The notes under the pieces: generated by a model | The model's database searches: none | What the model saw: the letters and a program-made list of their open reading frames with translations, nothing else | Told to the model about the DNA's origin: nothing | Assembly (NCBI GenBank): GCA_023264215.1 | Contig: JALQSY010000061.1 | Coordinates: forward strand, 1 to 9,044 | DNA: 9,044 nucleotides | Direction: 5' to 3' | DNA from: Candidatus Nanopelagicales bacterium | GTDB lineage: Bacteria; Actinomycetota; Actinomycetes; S36-B12 | In this document: one piece after another, positions 7,148-9,044 of the stretch | Layout: each line of letters opens with the position of its first letter | Numbering within the stretch: the first letter of the stretch is position 1 | Translations under genes and position numbers: made by a program

Positions 7148-8241
7148 GCGGTCCCCTCGACGGCATCGTGGTCGCGGACTTCAGCCGCGTTCTCGCCGGG
7201 CCGTACGCGACGATGCTCCTCGGAGACCTTGGAGCGCACGTCATCAAGGTGGAGCGACCCGGCCACGGGGACGACACGCGTGCGTGGGGACCGCCCTACA
7301 CGCAGGGCGGGATGTCGACGTACTTCGCCGGGGTCAATCGCAACAAGACCTCCCGGGCGATCGACCTGCGGACCCCCGAAGGTCGGGCTGCCGCGCGTGA
7401 ACTTGCCGTGTCCGCCGACGTCCTCGTCGAGAACTTCAAGCCGGGAGCGCTCGAGGGCATGGGCCTCGGCTACGGCGAGCTGTCGCGTGAGCGGCCGGGG
7501 CTCATCTACTGCTCGATCTCCGGGTTCGGCTCGGGCGAGGGCCGCGACCTGCCGGGCTACGACCTCCTCGTCCAGGCGATGGGTGGGCTCATGAGCATCA
7601 CCGGCCCGGAACCGGGTCAGCCGACCAAGGCCGGGGTCGCGCTCGTGGACGTCATCACCGGGCTACACGCGGCGGTCGGCATCTTGGCCGCACTGCATCA
7701 CCGCGATGTGACCGGCGAGGGCCAACGCATCGAGGTCAACCTGCTGTCCTCCCTGCTCTCGGCGCTGGTCAACCAGTCCTCTGCCTACGTCGCGGCGGGA
7801 GTCGTGCCCGGCATCCTGGGCAACGCCCACCCGTCGATCGCGCCGTACGAGGTGTACCTCACCGCCGATCGTCCCCTGGTGATCGCCGTGGGCAACGACG
7901 GCCAGTTCGCTGCGCTGGCGGAGGTCCTCGGCGACCCGGCCCTGGCTACCGACGCCGATTACGCGACCAATCCGGCGCGAGTGGCTCACCGTGACGCATT
8001 GAAGGCACGGCTCGAGTCGCTCCTGGCGGTGGCAGGGGCGGACGAGTGGCAGCTGCGGCTGACGGCAGCGGGCGTTCCCTGCGGGCCGATCAACGACCTG
8101 GCGCAGGCGTTCGCGCTGGCGGAGTCGCTCGGCCTGTCTCCGGTGGTGGATGCCGACGGAGTGCCGACCGTGGCGAATCCGATCACGCTCAGCGCGACCC
8201 CGCCGTCGTACCGCAGCGGGCCGCCGGATCTGCCGGAATAG
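7144..8241 (+). CDS. Class III CoA-transferase (CaiB/BaiF family), SUGCT-like
   Basis: Family III CoA-transferases move CoA between carboxylic acids through an aspartyl-CoA thioester. The protein has 365 residues. Family blocks are DFSRVLAGPYATMLLGDLGA (12-31), VIKVERPGHGDDTR (33-46), NRNKTSRAIDL (65-75), VENFKPG (95-101) and IYCSISGFG (121-129). D140 in GYDLLVQAMGGLMSITG is the expected catalytic aspartate. GNAHPSIAPYE (226-236) and GVPCGPIND (310-318) follow. The phrases GDDTRAWGPP and AHPSIAPYE resemble the human succinate-hydroxymethylglutarate (SUGCT) branch, which can activate glutarate. The chain stops soon after TPPSYRSGPP, where relatives usually continue for some 30 residues with an LGEHT-type tail. 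It is translationally coupled to prpE (ATGA overlap, GAGG at 7134-7137) and faces a glutaryl-CoA dehydrogenase-like gene. Family is certain; substrate is inferred. Confidence 0.88.
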   Translation: MSGPLDGIVVADFSRVLAGPYATMLLGDLGAHVIKVERPGHGDDTRAWGPPYTQGGMSTYFAGVNRNKTSRAIDLRTPEGRAAARELAVSADVLVENFKPGALEGMGLGYGELSRERPGLIYCSISGFGSGEGRDLPGYDLLVQAMGGLMSITGPEPGQPTKAGVALVDVITGLHAAVGILAALHHRDVTGEGQRIEVNLLSSLLSALVNQSSAYVAAGVVPGILGNAHPSIAPYEVYLTADRPLVIAVGNDGQFAALAEVLGDPALATDADYATNPARVAHRDALKARLESLLAVAGADEWQLRLTAAGVPCGPINDLAQAFALAESLGLSPVVDADGVPTVANPITLSATPPSYRSGPPDLPE

Positions 8242-8274
8242 CCCTCAGCGGAAGGCGGGAAGCCCCGTGAGGGC
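8241..8274. terminator. Inverted repeat over the convergent stop codons, candidate bidirectional terminator
   Basis: GCCCTCA (8241-8247) and TGAGGGC (8268-8274) are a perfect 7-bp inverted repeat. A further 4-bp stem lies within it, CGGG (8256-8259) with CCCG (8264-8267), closing a 4-nt loop. The left arm covers the last base of the CoA-transferase stop, the 3-bp spacer and the whole minus-strand stop. No T-run follows on the plus strand. Termination activity is inferred from position and symmetry. Confidence 0.4.
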
Positions 8275-9044
8275 CTGCCCGATGATGAGCGTGTGCATCT
8301 CGTTGGTGCCCTCGTAGGTGAAGACGGACTCGAGATTGTTCATGTGGCGGATGATCGGGTACTCCAGCGTGATGCCGTTGCCGCCGAGGATCGATCGGCA
8401 CTCGCGAGCGATCGCGAGAGCCTCGCGTGCGTTGTTGAGCTTGCCGAGGCTGACCTGCTCCGGCGTGATCGCGTGCTGGTCCTTCAGCCGGCCCAGATGG
8501 AGCGCGAGGAGCATGCCCTTGCCGAGCTCGAGGGTCATGTCCGCGAGCTTCTGCTGCGTCATCTGGTAGCCGGCGATGGGCCTGTCGAACTGCTCGCGAT
8601 CGATGGCATAGGTGAGCGCGGTGTGCAGGCAGTCGCGTGCCGCTCCCAGCGTGCCGAAGGCGATTCCGAAGCGCGCCTCGTTGAGGCAGGCCAGCGGGCC
8701 CTTCAGGCCGCGGACTCCGGGGAGCATCGCCGAGGCCGGCAGGCGGACGTTGTCGAGCACGAGCTCGGCTGTGACCGATGCCCGAAGCGAGAGCTTCTTG
8801 TGGATCTCACGTGCGCTGAAGCCCGGCGTGTCCGTGGGCACCACGAATCCGCGGATGCCGTCGTCGGTCTGCGCCCACACGATGGCGACGTCCGCGACGG
8901 TGCCGTTGGTGATCCACATCTTCGAGCCGTTCAGGACCCAGTCATCGCCGTCGCGCTTTGCTTCGAATGCAAGCTGAGCAGCATCGGAGGAGGCCACGTC
9001 GGGTTCGGTCATCACATAGGCCGACCGGATTTCACCGTCGAGCA
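8245..9044 (-). CDS. Acyl-CoA dehydrogenase, probably glutaryl-CoA dehydrogenase, C-terminal part (5' end outside window)
   Basis: This FAD enzyme oxidises an acyl-CoA; the glutaryl-CoA type also decarboxylates, giving crotonyl-CoA. The frame is open to the right edge, so 265 C-terminal residues are visible and roughly 130 are missing. The GTG at 9015 lies within the conserved SAYVMTEPDVASSD stretch and is not a start. The flavin-region WITNG is present, then KLSLRAS, LNEARFGIAFGTLGAA, DREQFDRPI, QKLADM, LHLGRLKDQ, LGGNGI and finally FTYEGTNEMH. The glutamate of YEGT (visible residue 244, bases 8311-8313) aligns with the catalytic base E370 of human GCDH. The middle and C-terminal parts match GCDH closely, while TEPDVASSDA is more like other acyl-CoA dehydrogenases, so substrate assignment is probable only. 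It converges on the CoA-transferase gene with 3 bp between stops. Confidence 0.88.
   Translation of the reverse strand, partial: LDGEIRSAYVMTEPDVASSDAAQLAFEAKRDGDDWVLNGSKMWITNGTVADVAIVWAQTDDGIRGFVVPTDTPGFSAREIHKKLSLRASVTAELVLDNVRLPASAMLPGVRGLKGPLACLNEARFGIAFGTLGAARDCLHTALTYAIDREQFDRPIAGYQMTQQKLADMTLELGKGMLLALHLGRLKDQHAITPEQVSLGKLNNAREALAIARECRSILGGNGITLEYPIIRHMNNLESVFTYEGTNEMHTLIIGQALTGLPAFR

Noticed and set aside
1..9044. tRNA or rRNA genes, CRISPR arrays, insertion sequences, phage genes or a defence system
   Set aside because: Nearly every base is accounted for by recognised metabolic or housekeeping genes. No repeat arrays, transposase motifs or tRNA-like folds were seen.

Overview
This window is a stretch of high-GC bacterial chromosome (roughly 70% G+C by eye), almost certainly from an actinobacterium. 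The evidence is the gene order rpsB-tsf-pyrH-frr-cdsA-rlmN, the acidic C-terminal tail on ribosomal protein S2, the actinobacterial style of EF-Ts, and several genes whose start codon sits 6-7 nt after a -10-like hexamer with no Shine-Dalgarno sequence (probable leaderless mRNAs). I cannot name a genus. Nothing suggests a plasmid, phage, insertion sequence or CRISPR array, and no gap between genes exceeds 51 bp.

Region 1 (1-4674, + strand) is a housekeeping block. It holds the 3' part of rpsB (ribosomal protein S2), tsf (EF-Ts), pyrH (UMP kinase), frr (ribosome recycling factor), cdsA (CDP-diglyceride synthase) and rlmN (23S rRNA/tRNA adenine C2-methyltransferase). rpsB-tsf form one tight pair. 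A 51-bp gap with a GC-rich hairpin and a probable leaderless promoter precedes pyrH, which overlaps frr, followed closely by cdsA. rlmN again appears to have its own promoter.

Region 2 (4671-5210, +) is a small membrane protein with a potassium-channel selectivity filter, overlapping the rlmN stop by 4 nt and carrying a strong ribosome binding site.

Region 3 (5234-9044) is acyl-CoA metabolism. A propionyl-CoA synthetase (PrpE type), probably from its own leaderless promoter, overlaps by 4 nt a class III (CaiB/BaiF) CoA-transferase that resembles human SUGCT. Facing them on the minus strand, with only 3 bp between stop codons, is the C-terminal part of an acyl-CoA dehydrogenase of glutaryl-CoA dehydrogenase type, running off the right edge. 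The transferase and dehydrogenase together suggest glutarate (lysine or tryptophan breakdown) use: CoA transfer to glutarate, then oxidative decarboxylation to crotonyl-CoA. The part played by the propionyl-CoA synthetase is less clear.

I see no clearly undescribed system. The points most worth checking are the shared leaderless promoter architecture, the two candidate starts of pyrH, the ion channel coupled to rlmN, the short C-terminus of the CoA-transferase, and an inverted repeat over the convergent stop codons.
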